DNA of 64,000 nucleotides, from NCBI RefSeq assembly GCF_022347545.1, contig NZ_JAKREW010000008.1, positions 62,001-126,000 of the forward strand. The letters run 5' to 3'. A model generated the notes under the pieces. That model was given only the letters and a program-made list of their open reading frames with translations. It was not told the origin of the DNA and did no database searches. The position numbers were made by a program, and so were the translations under genes. Below, piece by piece: positions 48,983 to 58,808 of the stretch. The stretch is from Terribium retamae. GTDB taxonomy: Bacteria > Pseudomonadota > Alphaproteobacteria > Rhizobiales > Rhizobiaceae. Positions within the stretch are counted from its first letter, which is position 1. The number at the start of each line of letters is the position of its first letter.

Positions 48983-50002
48983 ATGAAGAAGATCGGCTTT
49001 CTCTCGTTCGGCCATTGGTCGCCCTCGCCACAGTCCCAAACGCGCTCGGCGTCGGATGCGCTTCTTCAATCAATAGAGCTTGCCGTCGCAGCCGAGGAAT
49101 TGGGTGCGGACGGTGCTTATTTCCGCGTGCATCATTTTGCCCGCCAACTCGGCTCGCCGTTCCCGCTGCTGGCCGCTGTCGGGGCAAGGACCAGCCGCAT
49201 CGAAATCGGCACCGCGGTCATCGACATGCGCTATGAAAACCCGCTCTACATGGCCGAAGATGCCGGCGCGGCCGATCTAATCGCTGGTGGCCGGCTGCAA
49301 CTCGGTATCAGCCGCGGGTCGCCGGAACAGGTGATCGATGGCTGGCGCTATTTCGGCTATGTGCCTGGAGAAGACCAGAGCGACGCCGACATGGCCAGGC
49401 GGCATGCGGAAGTCTTTCTGGATGTGCTGAAGGGACAAGGTTTTGCGCAACCCAATCCGCGCCCGATGTTCCCCAATCCGCCCGGTCTGCTACGACTGGA
49501 GCCGTTTTCCGATGGGCTGCGAGACAGGATCTGGTGGGGTGCAGCCACCAATGCAACCGCCGAGTGGGCGGCCGAGCTTGGCATGAACCTCCAGAGCTCG
49601 ACGCTGAAATTCGACGAAAGCGGGAAACCGCTGCACATCCAGCAAGCCGAACAGATTCGCGCCTATCGCGCGGCGTGGAAGGAGGCCGGACACACGCGCG
49701 AGCCAAGGGTCTCAGTCAGCCGCAGCATCTTCGCATTGGTCGACGACCGCGACCGCACCTATTTCGGCGGCAGCGACAGCCAGGACCATTTCGGTTACAT
49801 CGAGGCGGACAAGCGGGCTGTCTTCGGCCGAACCTACGCCGCCGAACCGGATGTCCTTGTCGAGCAACTGAAGCAGGATGACGCAATCACCGAAGCCGAT
49901 ACGCTGTTGCTGACCGTGCCCAATCAGCTCGGCGTCGACTACAACGCCCATGTGATCGAAGCGATTGTCAAACATGTTGCGCCGGCACTCGGCTGGCGCT
50001 GA
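48983..50002 (+). CDS. LLM-class (luciferase-like) flavin-dependent monooxygenase
   Basis: 339 residues of the bacterial luciferase TIM-barrel family: ELAVAAEELGADGAYFRVHHF, RIEIGTAVIDMRYENPLYMAEDAGAADLIAGGRLQLGISRGSPEQ and the late PNQLGVDYN. These enzymes use reduced flavin from a separate reductase, and the two reductases of the catabolic run could supply it. Substrate unknown. The ATG at 48983 begins the standard N-terminus; longer starts upstream lack support. Confidence 0.87.
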   Translation: MKKIGFLSFGHWSPSPQSQTRSASDALLQSIELAVAAEELGADGAYFRVHHFARQLGSPFPLLAAVGARTSRIEIGTAVIDMRYENPLYMAEDAGAADLIAGGRLQLGISRGSPEQVIDGWRYFGYVPGEDQSDADMARRHAEVFLDVLKGQGFAQPNPRPMFPNPPGLLRLEPFSDGLRDRIWWGAATNATAEWAAELGMNLQSSTLKFDESGKPLHIQQAEQIRAYRAAWKEAGHTREPRVSVSRSIFALVDDRDRTYFGGSDSQDHFGYIEADKRAVFGRTYAAEPDVLVEQLKQDDAITEADTLLLTVPNQLGVDYNAHVIEAIVKHVAPALGWR

Positions 50003-50211
50003 CGATAGCAACCTAAGATCTCACCCACCGCTTACTGCGGCGACACCCTCTCATCGCCTTTACCCGTGACGTCGGCCAGACTGGACGGCGTCGCTGTTGA
50101 ACCGCAGCCGCGTGCAAGCGCGGGATGACGCCGAAGCCTTCTCAGAGAAATAGCCAGCAATATGAGCGGCCACCAGGGCCACGCCGGTGAGATCCCGACG
50201 CCTGGTTCAAC

Positions 50212-50229
50212 CTAGTGCAAATGCACTAG
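50212..50229. promoter_or_regulatory. 18-bp dyad CTAGTGCA-N2-TGCACTAG, candidate operator
   Basis: Perfect 8-bp arms with an AA spacer, about 122 bp upstream of the NarL-type regulator. The half-site ATGCACTAGC recurs at 58671-58680 upstream of the autotransporter. Confidence 0.5.
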
Positions 50230-50264
50230 CCCAAGAAGGGTCCCGCAAGGGCAACTTATGTTGT

Positions 50265-50280
50265 TTGACCATTTGGTCAA
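50265..50280. promoter_or_regulatory. 16-bp dyad TTGACCA-TT-TGGTCAA
   Basis: Perfect 7-bp arms 71 bp upstream of the regulator gene. The TTGACC half also resembles a sigma-70 -35 element, so a repressor binding here would block a promoter. Confidence 0.4.
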
Positions 50281-50351
50281 TGCTACATAGCGCCGATGCA
50301 AAATCGAGCTTGATCTGCCCCCGATAGCCGACCTGCAACAAGGGGGAAGCA

Positions 50352-50990
50352 ATGCCTAAAGACCTGATCATCGTTGCCGATGACCATCCCGTTTTTCGGG
50401 AGGGGTTACGCCGCATCGTACAGACGGTCGAGACCGACGCCGACATCATCGAAGCCGAAACGATGGATGAGGTTCTGGCTGCGGCGCGCTCGGGACGCCA
50501 ACCAAAACTCTTCATCATGGATCTGCTGTTTCCGGGGCTCGTCGCGGAACGTTCGCTCGCCGAATTGCGCCAGGAATTCCAACGATCTTCCATCATGGTT
50601 GTGTCCATGGTCGATGATCGCCGAACGGTCGACACGGTGATGGCCAGCGGCGCCGATGGTTTCGTGTCCAAGTCTGTACCACCGAGCGAACTGATGGAAG
50701 CGATCGCAGCCGTCCGCGACGGCGACTATGTGATCAAGCTCAAATCTTCCGATCGCGTATCTTATCCGGCGGAAGACGCCGATATTTTGAACAGCCTGAC
50801 ACAACGCCAGCGCGAGGTGTTGCGCCTGCTTGCCGACGGCAAATCCAACAAGGAAATCGGGCGTATGCTCGACATCTCGCACTACACTGTGCGCATCCAT
50901 GTCTCGGCCCTTTTGCGTGTGCTCAATGTCGGCTCGCGGTCGGCGGCAGCCGTCAAGGCACTGAATGAAGGCTGGGTCGACAGGATCTAG
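50352..50990 (+). CDS. NarL/FixJ-family response regulator
   Basis: 212 residues: receiver with [12 protein letters not shown], phospho-acceptor in FIMDLLFPG, Lys in [12 protein letters not shown]; then a LuxR-type HTH ([43 protein letters not shown]). It converges on the hybrid kinase gene, with the two stop codons sharing CTAG, and is the obvious output for one or both adjacent kinases. No acyl-homoserine-lactone domain is present, so the LuxR HTH does not imply quorum sensing. Confidence 0.94.
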   Translation: MPKDLIIVADDHPVFREGLRRIVQTVETDADIIEAETMDEVLAAARSGRQPKLFIMDLLFPGLVAERSLAELRQEFQRSSIMVVSMVDDRRTVDTVMASGADGFVSKSVPPSELMEAIAAVRDGDYVIKLKSSDRVSYPAEDADILNSLTQRQREVLRLLADGKSNKEIGRMLDISHYTVRIHVSALLRVLNVGSRSAAAVKALNEGWVDRI

Positions 50991-52927
50991 AACGCTTTTA
51001 GGAGCGATGGCGTCTGCGCCCTGCGTGCCCGTCCGAGCGACAGCGCGATCATGGTCGAGCGCAGTTCTGAAGGGCGGACCGGTTTGGACAGGATCGGGAT
51101 GTCGTCATGCCCGAGTTCCTCGCGCACCCGGTTCTCGTCATGGCCGGTCATGACGATGGCCGGAATGTCACGGCCTGCCTGCCGTCGCACCGCCCGGATG
51201 AAGTCCGCGCCGACGACGCCGCTGCCGAGATCGAAGTCGGTGACGATGAGGTCGCATGGTGAGGCGGACAATTCCGTGCCTGTCCCGGCCTGCACGATGC
51301 AGCCCCATTTCTCCAGCAGCGATGCCGTCGCCAGAAGCACGTCCTCGTCATCCTCCACCAGCAGCACCCGCAACCCTTCCAGCGGCGAGGCAAACCGTTC
51401 CGGTGCGATCTTCCTGGTCTGCTCCGGCGCCGACACCACCGGCAGGCCGGCGATGCGCACGCTGCTGCCTTGCCCCTTGACCGAGCGGATCGACACCCGC
51501 AGCGACATCAGATTGGCAAGCCGCTTGACGATGGCGAGACCCAGCCCGACGCCTTCGACATCCTTGTCGCCGCGTTCGCGCACCTGGTAGAATTCGTCGA
51601 ACAGCCTGGGCAGATGCTCTGCGGCGATGCCTTCGCCGCGATCGTGGATTTCGATCGACAGCCCATAGCGGTGGCGGCGGCAGCCGATCAGCACCTCGCT
51701 GCCCGGCGCGTATTTCAGCGCATTGGAGACGATGTTCTGCACGATGGTGGTGAGCAGGGCGGCATCGGTGCGCACATGAAGCCTTGTGCGCACCAGCCGG
51801 AAGGTGGTGTTCGACCATTGCGCCCGGCTGGCATTTTGCGCCAGCACCTCGTCGATGATGTCCTGGACGGCGACGACCTCGAAATGCGGGGTGACCTTGC
51901 CGCTGTCGAGGGTGGAGATGTCGAGCAGCGAGCGGAACAGGCCCGACACCGAATGCAGCGAGCGGTCGATGTTCTCGACCATCTGCTTCTGCTCGCGGTC
52001 GAGGCCGGTGTCGCGCAGGCAGGCGGTGAACAGGCTGATGGCATGGATCGGCTGGCGCAGGTCGTGGCTGGCCTGCGCCAGGAAGCGCGACTTGGCGAGG
52101 TTGGCCTCATGCGCGGCGTCGTAGGCTTCATAGACCTTTTGCAGCAGCGCATAGATATAGGCCGGCACCAGGATGGTGGTCATGACCAGGGTCAGCGTCA
52201 CATAGGGATTGTCCCACCAGAAGGCGTTGAAGTAGGTGGTCGCGGCGATCGAAAGCAGCGCCAGCCCCGTGGAGACGACGAGATAGCGCGCGCCGAAACG
52301 AAGCCCGTTGCCGACCGTCACCCAAAGCAGCGCTGCGTAGAGCGGCAGCAAGGCCGCCCCACCGATCGACATCGCCGAGAAGAACGCGATGTAGTCAAAG
52401 GCCATCGAAACCAGTCGCCGCGGCTTGTAAACCACCGGTTTGGCGACCACCCACCACAACAGCAGCCACGAAACGGGAACATAGGCGAAATAATATGCGG
52501 CAAAACCATTCGCGTAGGACGTCGCCGCATTGTCGAGCAAGGCAACGATCCAGATGTAGCTCGCCAGGATGGGAACAAAGACAAGCCGGACGACAGCCTG
52601 GGAGCGCTCGGCATCGTAGCTCTCCTGCTCCCTGATCTCGGCAGTGCTCGTGATTCTGGCGGGAGGAAGCCCCGCGCTGTCGCGTCGCTTGAACATTGCC
52701 CTCTCCACGGGCCGTATCGCGAAATAATAGGCGGCCAAACCATTGGCGTAGGATGTTGCCAGCTTGTCCAGCCAGACGGCAATCCAGCTGCAGATTGCCA
52801 GCACCGGAACCAAAACAATTCGCGCAACCGGCTGAGAGTGCTCGGCGTCATGGCTCTCCGACTCTCCGGCTTCCGGGGCACCTCCCGTTCTTGCAGACTG
52901 AAGATCCGTATCCCGCTTCTTGACCAT
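50987..52927 (-). CDS. Membrane hybrid histidine kinase with duplicated N-terminal segment
   Basis: 646 residues. Two copies of a segment of about 54 residues (24-77 and 102-155) begin [10 protein letters not shown] / [10 protein letters not shown] and include a hydrophobic helix and the block ATSYANG.AAYYFA; the repeat period is 78 residues. More membrane helices follow, then HisKA with H288 in [15 protein letters not shown], HATPase ([29 protein letters not shown]), and a C-terminal receiver with the Asp of IVTDFDLG. Start from GGGGAGGG before the ATG at 52927. Paralogue of the next kinase, and convergent with the NarL regulator. Confidence 0.9.
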   Translation of the reverse strand: MVKKRDTDLQSARTGGAPEAGESESHDAEHSQPVARIVLVPVLAICSWIAVWLDKLATSYANGLAAYYFAIRPVERAMFKRRDSAGLPPARITSTAEIREQESYDAERSQAVVRLVFVPILASYIWIVALLDNAATSYANGFAAYYFAYVPVSWLLLWWVVAKPVVYKPRRLVSMAFDYIAFFSAMSIGGAALLPLYAALLWVTVGNGLRFGARYLVVSTGLALLSIAATTYFNAFWWDNPYVTLTLVMTTILVPAYIYALLQKVYEAYDAAHEANLAKSRFLAQASHDLRQPIHAISLFTACLRDTGLDREQKQMVENIDRSLHSVSGLFRSLLDISTLDSGKVTPHFEVVAVQDIIDEVLAQNASRAQWSNTTFRLVRTRLHVRTDAALLTTIVQNIVSNALKYAPGSEVLIGCRRHRYGLSIEIHDRGEGIAAEHLPRLFDEFYQVRERGDKDVEGVGLGLAIVKRLANLMSLRVSIRSVKGQGSSVRIAGLPVVSAPEQTRKIAPERFASPLEGLRVLLVEDDEDVLLATASLLEKWGCIVQAGTGTELSASPCDLIVTDFDLGSGVVGADFIRAVRRQAGRDIPAIVMTGHDENRVREELGHDDIPILSKPVRPSELRSTMIALSLGRARRAQTPSLLKAF

Positions 52928-53007
52928 AGCCCTCCCCTGGGCCGCATCGGGCACCGGCACTTCCCTACACCGGCGCATTCTTCGTGTGAATTCACCGACT
53001 TCCGCAT

Positions 53008-54699
53008 TCAGCGCGAGCCCGCCCTCTCCTTTGCCAATCGATCGATCTTGAGTTTCTCCGTCGTCATGATCGAACGGAGTTCGGCCGGCCGGATGGGCTT
53101 GGCAAGGATCGCTATTTCGGGATCACCAAGATCGTCCCGCACCCTGTTCTCGTCATGGCCGGTCATGACGATGGCGGGTACAGCATGCCCCAGCCGGTTC
53201 CGGACACGCTTTATGCACTCCGTGCCGGTCACCTGCGCACCGAGGTCGAAATCGGTGACAATCAGGTCACACGCGCTGACTTCGTCCGGGATCGACAGCT
53301 GCGGATCGACAACGCAGCCCCATTTTCTCAGAAGCGTTGCCGTGGCCAGCAAGACATCCTCGTCGTCCTCGACGAGCAGGACGCGAAGGCCGTCGATTGC
53401 AGGTCTTGGCCCTTCGGATTTCGGCTTGGCCGCAGCCGTTTGCGACGCGATGCGCAGGCCCTCGATGACCACTGTCGTGCCGCGCCCTGGTACCGAGCGC
53501 AGAAAGGCGGACAGTCCCATCAGTTGTGTCAGCCGCTTGACGATCGGCAGGCCCAGGCCGACCCCGTCGACGTCACGGTCGCCGCGCTCACGAACCTGAT
53601 AGAATTCGTCGAAAACCTTTGCCAAGTGATGGGCGGCGATGCCGTTGCCGCGATCATAAACCTCGATCGCGAGACCCCCGTGACGGCGACGACAGCCGAT
53701 CAGAACCGGGCGGCCTGGCGCATATTTCAAGGCATTCGACACGACGTTTTGCAGAATGGTCGTTATCAAGGCAGCGTCGATGGTGACATAGGCTCGTGTA
53801 GGCACCATCCGCAATTCAACCCCTGCCCATTGCGCTGCTTCCGAATTCTGCCGGACGATGTCTTCAAACAGGTCCTTCAGCGCGACCGGTTCGAAAAACG
53901 GCGTCACCTTGCCGCTGTCGAGCGTGGAAATGTCCAACAAGGAACGAAACAGGCGCGACACACTTTGCAGCGAGCGGTCGATGTTCTCGACCATCTGCTT
54001 CTGCTCGCGGTCGAGCCCGGTGTCACGCAGGCAAGCCGTGAACAGACTGATCGCGTGGATCGGCTGGCGCAGATCGTGGCTGGCTTGCGCCAGGAAGCGC
54101 GATTTGGCGACATTGGCCTCGCGGGCCGCATTGAACGCTGCGTACACGCGCTCCAGCAGACTGTATGCATAGGCGGGAACAAGAACCGTCGTGAGGATCA
54201 GGGTGATCGTCACATAGGGATTTTCCCGCCAGAACGGATTGCAATAGGCAGTGACCAGGATACTGGCGAGCGCCATGCAGGTGGACGCGATAAGATAGCG
54301 CGAGCCGAAGCGCAGCCCGTAGCCGACGGTCACCCATAACAGGGGGGCATAAGCGGGCAGCAGAACGGCGCCACCGAAGGTCATGATACCGCCGACGGCA
54401 ATGTAGTCGCTGACCATTGAGATGGCCCGGCGAAGAAGGTTCTCGCCCGGCCGCTTCACGATCCACAGCAGGACCAGCGCTGAAACAAGGATGTAGGAGG
54501 AGAACGACAGCACGACCTGTGTGGTCGTGAAAGCCGTGTCGCCTCTTGAGGAAAAGACGCTCAGCATGACGATAGTGAACAAGGTGGCGGCGCCCAGTCG
54601 AAAGGTCGCCTGTGCCCGTTCGGCGTCGTTCGGTCTGTCGTTGCGGGTAACGAAGAGGTCCGCAAGTTTTGCGTGCAGGCCACCAAACATGCTTTGCAT
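53008..54699 (-). CDS. Membrane hybrid histidine kinase, paralogue
   Basis: 563 residues. It has a single copy of the N-terminal DAERAQ helix unit, about five more membrane helices, HisKA with H208 in [15 protein letters not shown], HATPase ([31 protein letters not shown]) and a receiver ending in IVTDFDLG and LAKPIRP. The kinase core is closely similar to that of the neighbouring kinase, including a DNA stretch of about 44 bases with no differences seen by eye around the phosphorylation site, so the two arose by duplication or share gene conversion. It lies 80 bp upstream of the other kinase gene, on the same strand. Confidence 0.9.
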   Translation of the reverse strand: MQSMFGGLHAKLADLFVTRNDRPNDAERAQATFRLGAATLFTIVMLSVFSSRGDTAFTTTQVVLSFSSYILVSALVLLWIVKRPGENLLRRAISMVSDYIAVGGIMTFGGAVLLPAYAPLLWVTVGYGLRFGSRYLIASTCMALASILVTAYCNPFWRENPYVTITLILTTVLVPAYAYSLLERVYAAFNAAREANVAKSRFLAQASHDLRQPIHAISLFTACLRDTGLDREQKQMVENIDRSLQSVSRLFRSLLDISTLDSGKVTPFFEPVALKDLFEDIVRQNSEAAQWAGVELRMVPTRAYVTIDAALITTILQNVVSNALKYAPGRPVLIGCRRRHGGLAIEVYDRGNGIAAHHLAKVFDEFYQVRERGDRDVDGVGLGLPIVKRLTQLMGLSAFLRSVPGRGTTVVIEGLRIASQTAAAKPKSEGPRPAIDGLRVLLVEDDEDVLLATATLLRKWGCVVDPQLSIPDEVSACDLIVTDFDLGAQVTGTECIKRVRNRLGHAVPAIVMTGHDENRVRDDLGDPEIAILAKPIRPAELRSIMTTEKLKIDRLAKERAGSR

Positions 54700-54803
54700 T
54701 CCGGCCGAGAGACTTCAGATCAATGAATGCGTCTCGCCTTGGGGCCTGGCGATCGGACTGGGCGTTTCACGCCCCGTCACGAGCGGCATCTCAGAATACG
54801 GAA

Positions 54804-54820
54804 GGGAGGTCCAGCCTCCC
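54804..54820 (-). terminator. Weak hairpin after the ialB homologue
   Basis: GGGAGG/CCTCCC, a 6-bp stem with a 5-nt loop, starts 6 bp downstream of the ialB stop on the minus strand. No long T-run follows. Position is the main support. Confidence 0.35.
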
Positions 54821-54825
54821 CTCCT

Positions 54826-55371
54826 CTATTTCCCCAACTGGATGGTTCGCTCGAGGGCCTGGTTGAAGCCCTTGAGGGAGATCGAGAAAGCGACATCCTT
54901 TTCGGTGTCGGAAGCGAAGGCGCCGAGTTTGAGCGCGGTGCCCTGCTTCAGCGCTGTGGTGGTCGCCGCCGTGAAGGTGAGCCTGACGATGCAGCCGCCT
55001 GGCAGGCATGTGCGGAAACGCGACGGTTTGCCCGGCGGCGTGTCATCGACCGAGAAGGTCACGCCTTTGTCGAGATTGAGCCCGAACGGCATCACCAGGA
55101 TGCCCTTCAGGCCACCATCGTCGGCAGGCGTCAGTTCAACGGTCAGCACACGCTGGCCATTCTGGCTGACCTGTCCCTGCGAAAATGCGCATTGCTTCTT
55201 GTTCTCGGCCGCCGCCACGCAGGCGACGCGCCAGTCGTCATAGGTTTCCGACAGCGACGACGGACCACCCGTTGCAGCGGCACCGGCGGCAGGTGCCTGC
55301 TCCTGCCCGGAAGCGGCAGACGCGGCAGCCAGGAAGGCCGCCGCGCCGATCAGCAATTTGGTGGTTGGCAT
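54826..55371 (-). CDS. IalB (invasion-associated locus B) family secreted protein
   Basis: 181 residues: a Sec signal (LLIGAAAFLAAASAASGQ) then an Ala-rich stretch and the IalB fold with YDDWRVACVAAAENKKQCAFSQ and TCLPGGCIVRL, the paired Cys segments of the family. IalB of Bartonella is associated with erythrocyte invasion; relatives occur in many free-living Rhizobiales, so virulence is not implied. Its ATG overlaps the autotransporter stop by one base (TGATG), tying synthesis of the two secreted proteins together. Confidence 0.85.
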   Translation of the reverse strand: MPTTKLLIGAAAFLAAASAASGQEQAPAAGAAATGGPSSLSETYDDWRVACVAAAENKKQCAFSQGQVSQNGQRVLTVELTPADDGGLKGILVMPFGLNLDKGVTFSVDDTPPGKPSRFRTCLPGGCIVRLTFTAATTTALKQGTALKLGAFASDTEKDVAFSISLKGFNQALERTIQLGK

Positions 55372-58300
55372 CAGAAGCGGATGCCAAGCCTTGCGTCGAC
55401 GCCATTGGTCGACGACCCCGAGCCGAACTCGCCATTGTAGGAGATGCCGATCGTGGCGTTGTCGGTCACCTTCATGTCGAGACCGGTCTGCAGCACGAAC
55501 GTATCCCTGGCGATCGGCACGCCGGCCACCGTGAACAGGCTGGAACCGGCAAAGCCGACCTTCGAATATGGCGTGGTGTCGCCGAAGGCATGCTTCCAAC
55601 CGATCGTGCCGTTGGCCGATGTGCTGACCGAACCCAGCATGAAGTCGGTCGAGCCGCGCAGGCCGAGCGTGGTGAAGGTGGTGTTGGTGGTCTGCGCCTC
55701 GGCAGTCAGGGCTGCCGCCCCGCCCTTTTCGGTGAAGCCGTCGGTGTGCAGGCTGACGTGAGCCAGGTTCACGAAGGGCTCGAAGGCAGCGCCGGCTGCA
55801 TCGAAGCGGTAGCCCAGTTCACCGAAGGCCTGGAAGGCGCCGGCATCATAATCCGCCGACAGGCCGTCATTGAAGCCGGTGAAGGAGACGGTACGACCGG
55901 TCTCGATGTTGCTCCAGCTGTAGGACAGCCCGGTGCGCAGTGCCAGCGCACCCCAGCGCGTGCCGCCATAGAGGCCGAGATGGTAGTTGTCGCTGTCACC
56001 GGAAGACGAGCGGTCCTTGGCATCGAAGGTGGTGCGGCTGTAGCCGGCAAGCACACCGACGCGCCAAGCTTCCATCAGTTCGGTATCGATACCGGTGACG
56101 AAGCCGCCGGTGGACTGCTTCATGCGGGACGCATTGCCGTCCGTATCGATGCTGCTCCAGGCGCCGAAGACCTGGCCCCAGGCCGCCGTCTTGGCGGTGG
56201 TTGCGGCTTCGATGTCCTTGCCGTCCGGCCCATAGGCCATGACTGGTAGCGAGGCTGCAGCGACGTCGCCGAAGGCGGCACGGACGCGGTCGTTGGCGGC
56301 ATTGCGCACATATTGCGCGCTGTTGATCAGTGCCGTCGAGCCCGAAGCATGCACCTCGCCCGATAGTTGTTCAAACGCAGCGCGCCCGTTGGCGGCATTG
56401 AGCGGCAGCAGCGCGTTGTAGAGCGCATGAGCGGCACCGCCATCCTGGGGCAGCGAGTTCAAGGCGACTGCGGTCTCATACTGGTTGTGCGTCTCGGTCA
56501 CGTCGTCAAACGGACCGCTGACATTCGGGCCCGGACGCGAGGGCGTACCGGGGTTACCCGGATTACCGGGGTTACCCGGATTACCTGGGTTGCCTGGATT
56601 TCCCGGATTGCCTGGTTCACCGGGGTTGCCAGGCTCACCGGGGGTTCCCGTGTCCTTAACCTGGATCTTCAAGTCGACCTGATTGGTCTTCTGGTCTAGC
56701 GACACATCCAGGAACGCCGACTGCGAAATCGCCTGCGCGAACTGGCCATTTATACCGCCAGCCGCTGTCAGGATCGTATAGGTCTGTCCGGTCTGGTAAT
56801 TCGCCGCGGCATCCAGGGCCGTGACGTTGACGTTGACGTTGTCCTTGATGTCAGCGATCCCGTTCTGGTTCACGGATTCGACGGCGATCCTGTCGCTCGC
56901 GCCATTGCCTGCGATGTCCACATTGTAGATGGAATTGGCATAGAAGGTCAGATTGCCCTTGACGGTAATGGTGCCGATCCGGCTGTCGGCCGTTCCAGGC
57001 GCAATCACTCCTCCATTGACGTCCGTCCTGCCGATTGTCCCCCAACCTTCAAGTCGGCCTTTGGCCGCCACATCAACCGTGCTGGAGTAAAAACTGTTGT
57101 TCGCAACAAGCTGGCCGGTCTCACCACCCAGAACGAGCGTACCGTTCCTGACATTAATGCGGGTCGGATCAGGAGCAATGAGAGCTGGATCCTTACCCAC
57201 GGTACCCAAATCACCCTTGAGGACCAATTTCGCGGTATCGCCATCGACGACAACACCACCCTCCAAATGGTTGCGGGTGGAATAGAACTTCGTCAAATCG
57301 CCGGACAAAATGGTTTCGCCAGAGAAGGCCGTGATGACGCCATCTCCAATGATCGTGTTAGCAAATTCGTAGCCGGTGTTGGTGTGATTGAAATTGAGAT
57401 GACCCTGCCCCGAGCTGTCGAATGTGATTACAGCATCACGATTGACGGTGCCTGCAGATTCAGCCTGCAGCGGCTTCGGTTCGTCCATGAAGCTTGAAAG
57501 GTCAACCTTGCCGCCAATCGTCAGATTGCCTGCCTCATTGCGGTCGTTACTGCCATCCAGCGCGATACCACCGTGGACTATCAGTTGGGCACCATTTGCA
57601 ACCGAGACATTGCCGTCGCCGGCATCACCAATACGCAACCGACCCGTAACCGTAGCGGATGATTGAGCACCCGAAATATAGAGCTGGCTGTCGTTGATCC
57701 CGCTGTTGCCAATCTCCGCGGTGGAGGTGGTCAGCGCGCCACCATCTTCAATAGCCATATCGCCGTGCAGCACGAAATTGCCAGAGTTAGCCCATTTCGA
57801 CCCCGAGCCGGTGACAAGCACTTTAGCGCCCGGCGTATCGCTGAAATCGCCATTTATCTCAACATAGTTGGTGGCGATGGAGCCGCCATCCTTGACGGCA
57901 ACAATGCTGCTGTCGGCACCGCTGAGGCCCGTTGTCGCACGAAGTTCGTCCGTGGTCAGCAACGACCCCTGGCCGGTAACGGTCAGCGTTCCCTTAGCCT
58001 GCTGGCCCGCTCCAACATAGGTGTATTTGGCATCCACCTTGCCGCCATTCTCGACCAGCAAAGTGCCATCACCACCATAGATGTAGGTTGCAGCATAGCC
58101 GTCGCCACCGCCGCCAACGTAGAGCGTGTTGCCCAAAATATTGTTCGTACGCGCGATGTTCAGTTCAGAGCCCGCGCCGCTGACGACCACCGTGCCTTGC
58201 GAATTCCTGTTTCCGGCAATGATCATCCGGCCACCGACCGTAACATCGGCACCGTTGTTGATCGTTACGACAGCGCCCTTCTGATAGAGGCCAACGATCA

Positions 58301-58532
58301 GGTCGTAGCTGAAGCCCTGGTTGCCCGACCAGGTTTCACTGGTGCCGTCCACCAAGAAATCCTTCGAATCTGGCGGCGCCGAGAATGCCTGACTGACGTC
58401 ACCGAGCGAGACAGCTGCGGACAGGGCAATCGCCGAGGCGATGCCCGCTCCGTTGTTGCCAAGAATTGTCGAGCCAAGGAGAATTTTGGTCCAGCGCGCT
58501 GCGCCTGATTTTCCGATCGTATTTCCGATCAA
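55371..58532 (-). CDS. Type Va autotransporter with collagen-like linker
   Basis: About 1053 residues. The N-terminus holds a hydrophobic signal ([22 protein letters not shown]). The passenger is a beta-helix of Gly-rich repeats of the [12 protein letters not shown] kind with autotransporter-associated repeats ([17 protein letters not shown]). A Gly-X-X segment of about 35 residues ([11 protein letters not shown]) precedes the C-terminal beta-barrel of about 280 residues ending [10 protein letters not shown] with a terminal Phe, as outer-membrane proteins require. Start uncertain: a TTG at 58532 preceded by GAGGGA is used; a TTG at 58625 would give a longer leader. No catalytic motif in the passenger; adhesion is a guess. 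Confidence 0.82.
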   Translation of the reverse strand: MIGNTIGKSGAARWTKILLGSTILGNNGAGIASAIALSAAVSLGDVSQAFSAPPDSKDFLVDGTSETWSGNQGFSYDLIVGLYQKGAVVTINNGADVTVGGRMIIAGNRNSQGTVVVSGAGSELNIARTNNILGNTLYVGGGGDGYAATYIYGGDGTLLVENGGKVDAKYTYVGAGQQAKGTLTVTGQGSLLTTDELRATTGLSGADSSIVAVKDGGSIATNYVEINGDFSDTPGAKVLVTGSGSKWANSGNFVLHGDMAIEDGGALTTSTAEIGNSGINDSQLYISGAQSSATVTGRLRIGDAGDGNVSVANGAQLIVHGGIALDGSNDRNEAGNLTIGGKVDLSSFMDEPKPLQAESAGTVNRDAVITFDSSGQGHLNFNHTNTGYEFANTIIGDGVITAFSGETILSGDLTKFYSTRNHLEGGVVVDGDTAKLVLKGDLGTVGKDPALIAPDPTRINVRNGTLVLGGETGQLVANNSFYSSTVDVAAKGRLEGWGTIGRTDVNGGVIAPGTADSRIGTITVKGNLTFYANSIYNVDIAGNGASDRIAVESVNQNGIADIKDNVNVNVTALDAAANYQTGQTYTILTAAGGINGQFAQAISQSAFLDVSLDQKTNQVDLKIQVKDTGTPGEPGNPGEPGNPGNPGNPGNPGNPGNPGNPGTPSRPGPNVSGPFDDVTETHNQYETAVALNSLPQDGGAAHALYNALLPLNAANGRAAFEQLSGEVHASGSTALINSAQYVRNAANDRVRAAFGDVAAASLPVMAYGPDGKDIEAATTAKTAAWGQVFGAWSSIDTDGNASRMKQSTGGFVTGIDTELMEAWRVGVLAGYSRTTFDAKDRSSSGDSDNYHLGLYGGTRWGALALRTGLSYSWSNIETGRTVSFTGFNDGLSADYDAGAFQAFGELGYRFDAAGAAFEPFVNLAHVSLHTDGFTEKGGAAALTAEAQTTNTTFTTLGLRGSTDFMLGSVSTSANGTIGWKHAFGDTTPYSKVGFAGSSLFTVAGVPIARDTFVLQTGLDMKVTDNATIGISYNGEFGSGSSTNGVDARLGIRF
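56545..56650 (-). repeat. Collagen-like Gly-Asn-Pro / Gly-Glu-Pro coding repeat
   Basis: About eleven tandem Gly-X-X' triplets (GEP and GNP, later GTP) encoded by a 9-base repeat unit with synonymous variation. It sits between passenger and barrel of the autotransporter. Tandem DNA of this kind is prone to copy-number change. Confidence 0.8.
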
Positions 58533-58660
58533 GACACGTCCCTCATTAAGTGCAAAGCATCTGTCGCCGGACAACGAAGCATGATCGCCAAAGCTCTCCG
58601 CCCGACGACCACGCTTAAACCGCAACGGCGCGATCTAGCCTTTTGAGGAGTGCGGCGGCC

Positions 58661-58702
58661 ATTAGCACACATGCACTAGCGGAAAGGTACGCGCCTTTCC
58701 GC
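58661..58702. promoter_or_regulatory. Candidate regulatory sites upstream of the autotransporter
   Basis: ATGCACTAGC at 58671-58680 matches one arm of the dyad upstream of the NarL-type regulator; the other arm here is imperfect. It adjoins a 9-bp inverted repeat (GCGGAAAGG at 58679-58687 with 58694-58702). Confidence 0.4.
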
Positions 58703-58732
58703 CTCGGACGCCTGTCGACAAAATCAAAGCAA

Positions 58733-58761
58733 AACAAGCGCTTGCGAGGCAAGCGCTTGTT
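58733..58761 (-). terminator. Rho-independent-type terminator for the iuc operon
   Basis: A perfect 13-bp stem (AACAAGCGCTTGC and its complement) with a 3-nt loop. On the minus strand it is followed by TTTTGCTTTGATTTTG. It lies 48 bp after the iucD stop and upstream of the autotransporter, insulating the two. Confidence 0.75.
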
Positions 58762-58808
58762 CATTCCCGATTGCCGCCCCTAAAGGCGGCGACATGCAGG
58801 GATATCTT

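Larger units (their letters stand above)
50003..50351. other. Intergenic region with two dyads upstream of the NarL-type regulator
   Basis: 349 bp with no credible gene. It holds the CTAGTGCA-AA-TGCACTAG dyad and the TTGACCA-TT-TGGTCAA dyad, both listed separately, within 140 bp of the regulator start. The left half shows nothing recognisable. Confidence 0.5.

Noticed and set aside
50352..50990. LuxR-type HTH considered as a quorum-sensing regulator
   Set aside because: The N-terminal half is a phosphoreceiver, not an acyl-homoserine-lactone-binding domain, and no luxI-type gene is in the window.
51470..53599. A 709-codon open frame antisense to both hybrid kinase genes
   Set aside because: It is a high-GC shadow of two real, motif-complete kinases; its translation is low-complexity and Arg/Gln-rich with no domain.
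56545..56650. Tandem 9-base repeat considered as a CRISPR-like or satellite array
   Set aside because: It is in frame within the autotransporter and encodes Gly-X-X triplets, with no unique spacers.
58679..58702. Nine-base inverted repeat considered as a second iuc terminator
   Set aside because: No T-run follows on either strand, and a better terminator lies at 58733-58761; it is kept only as a possible regulatory site.
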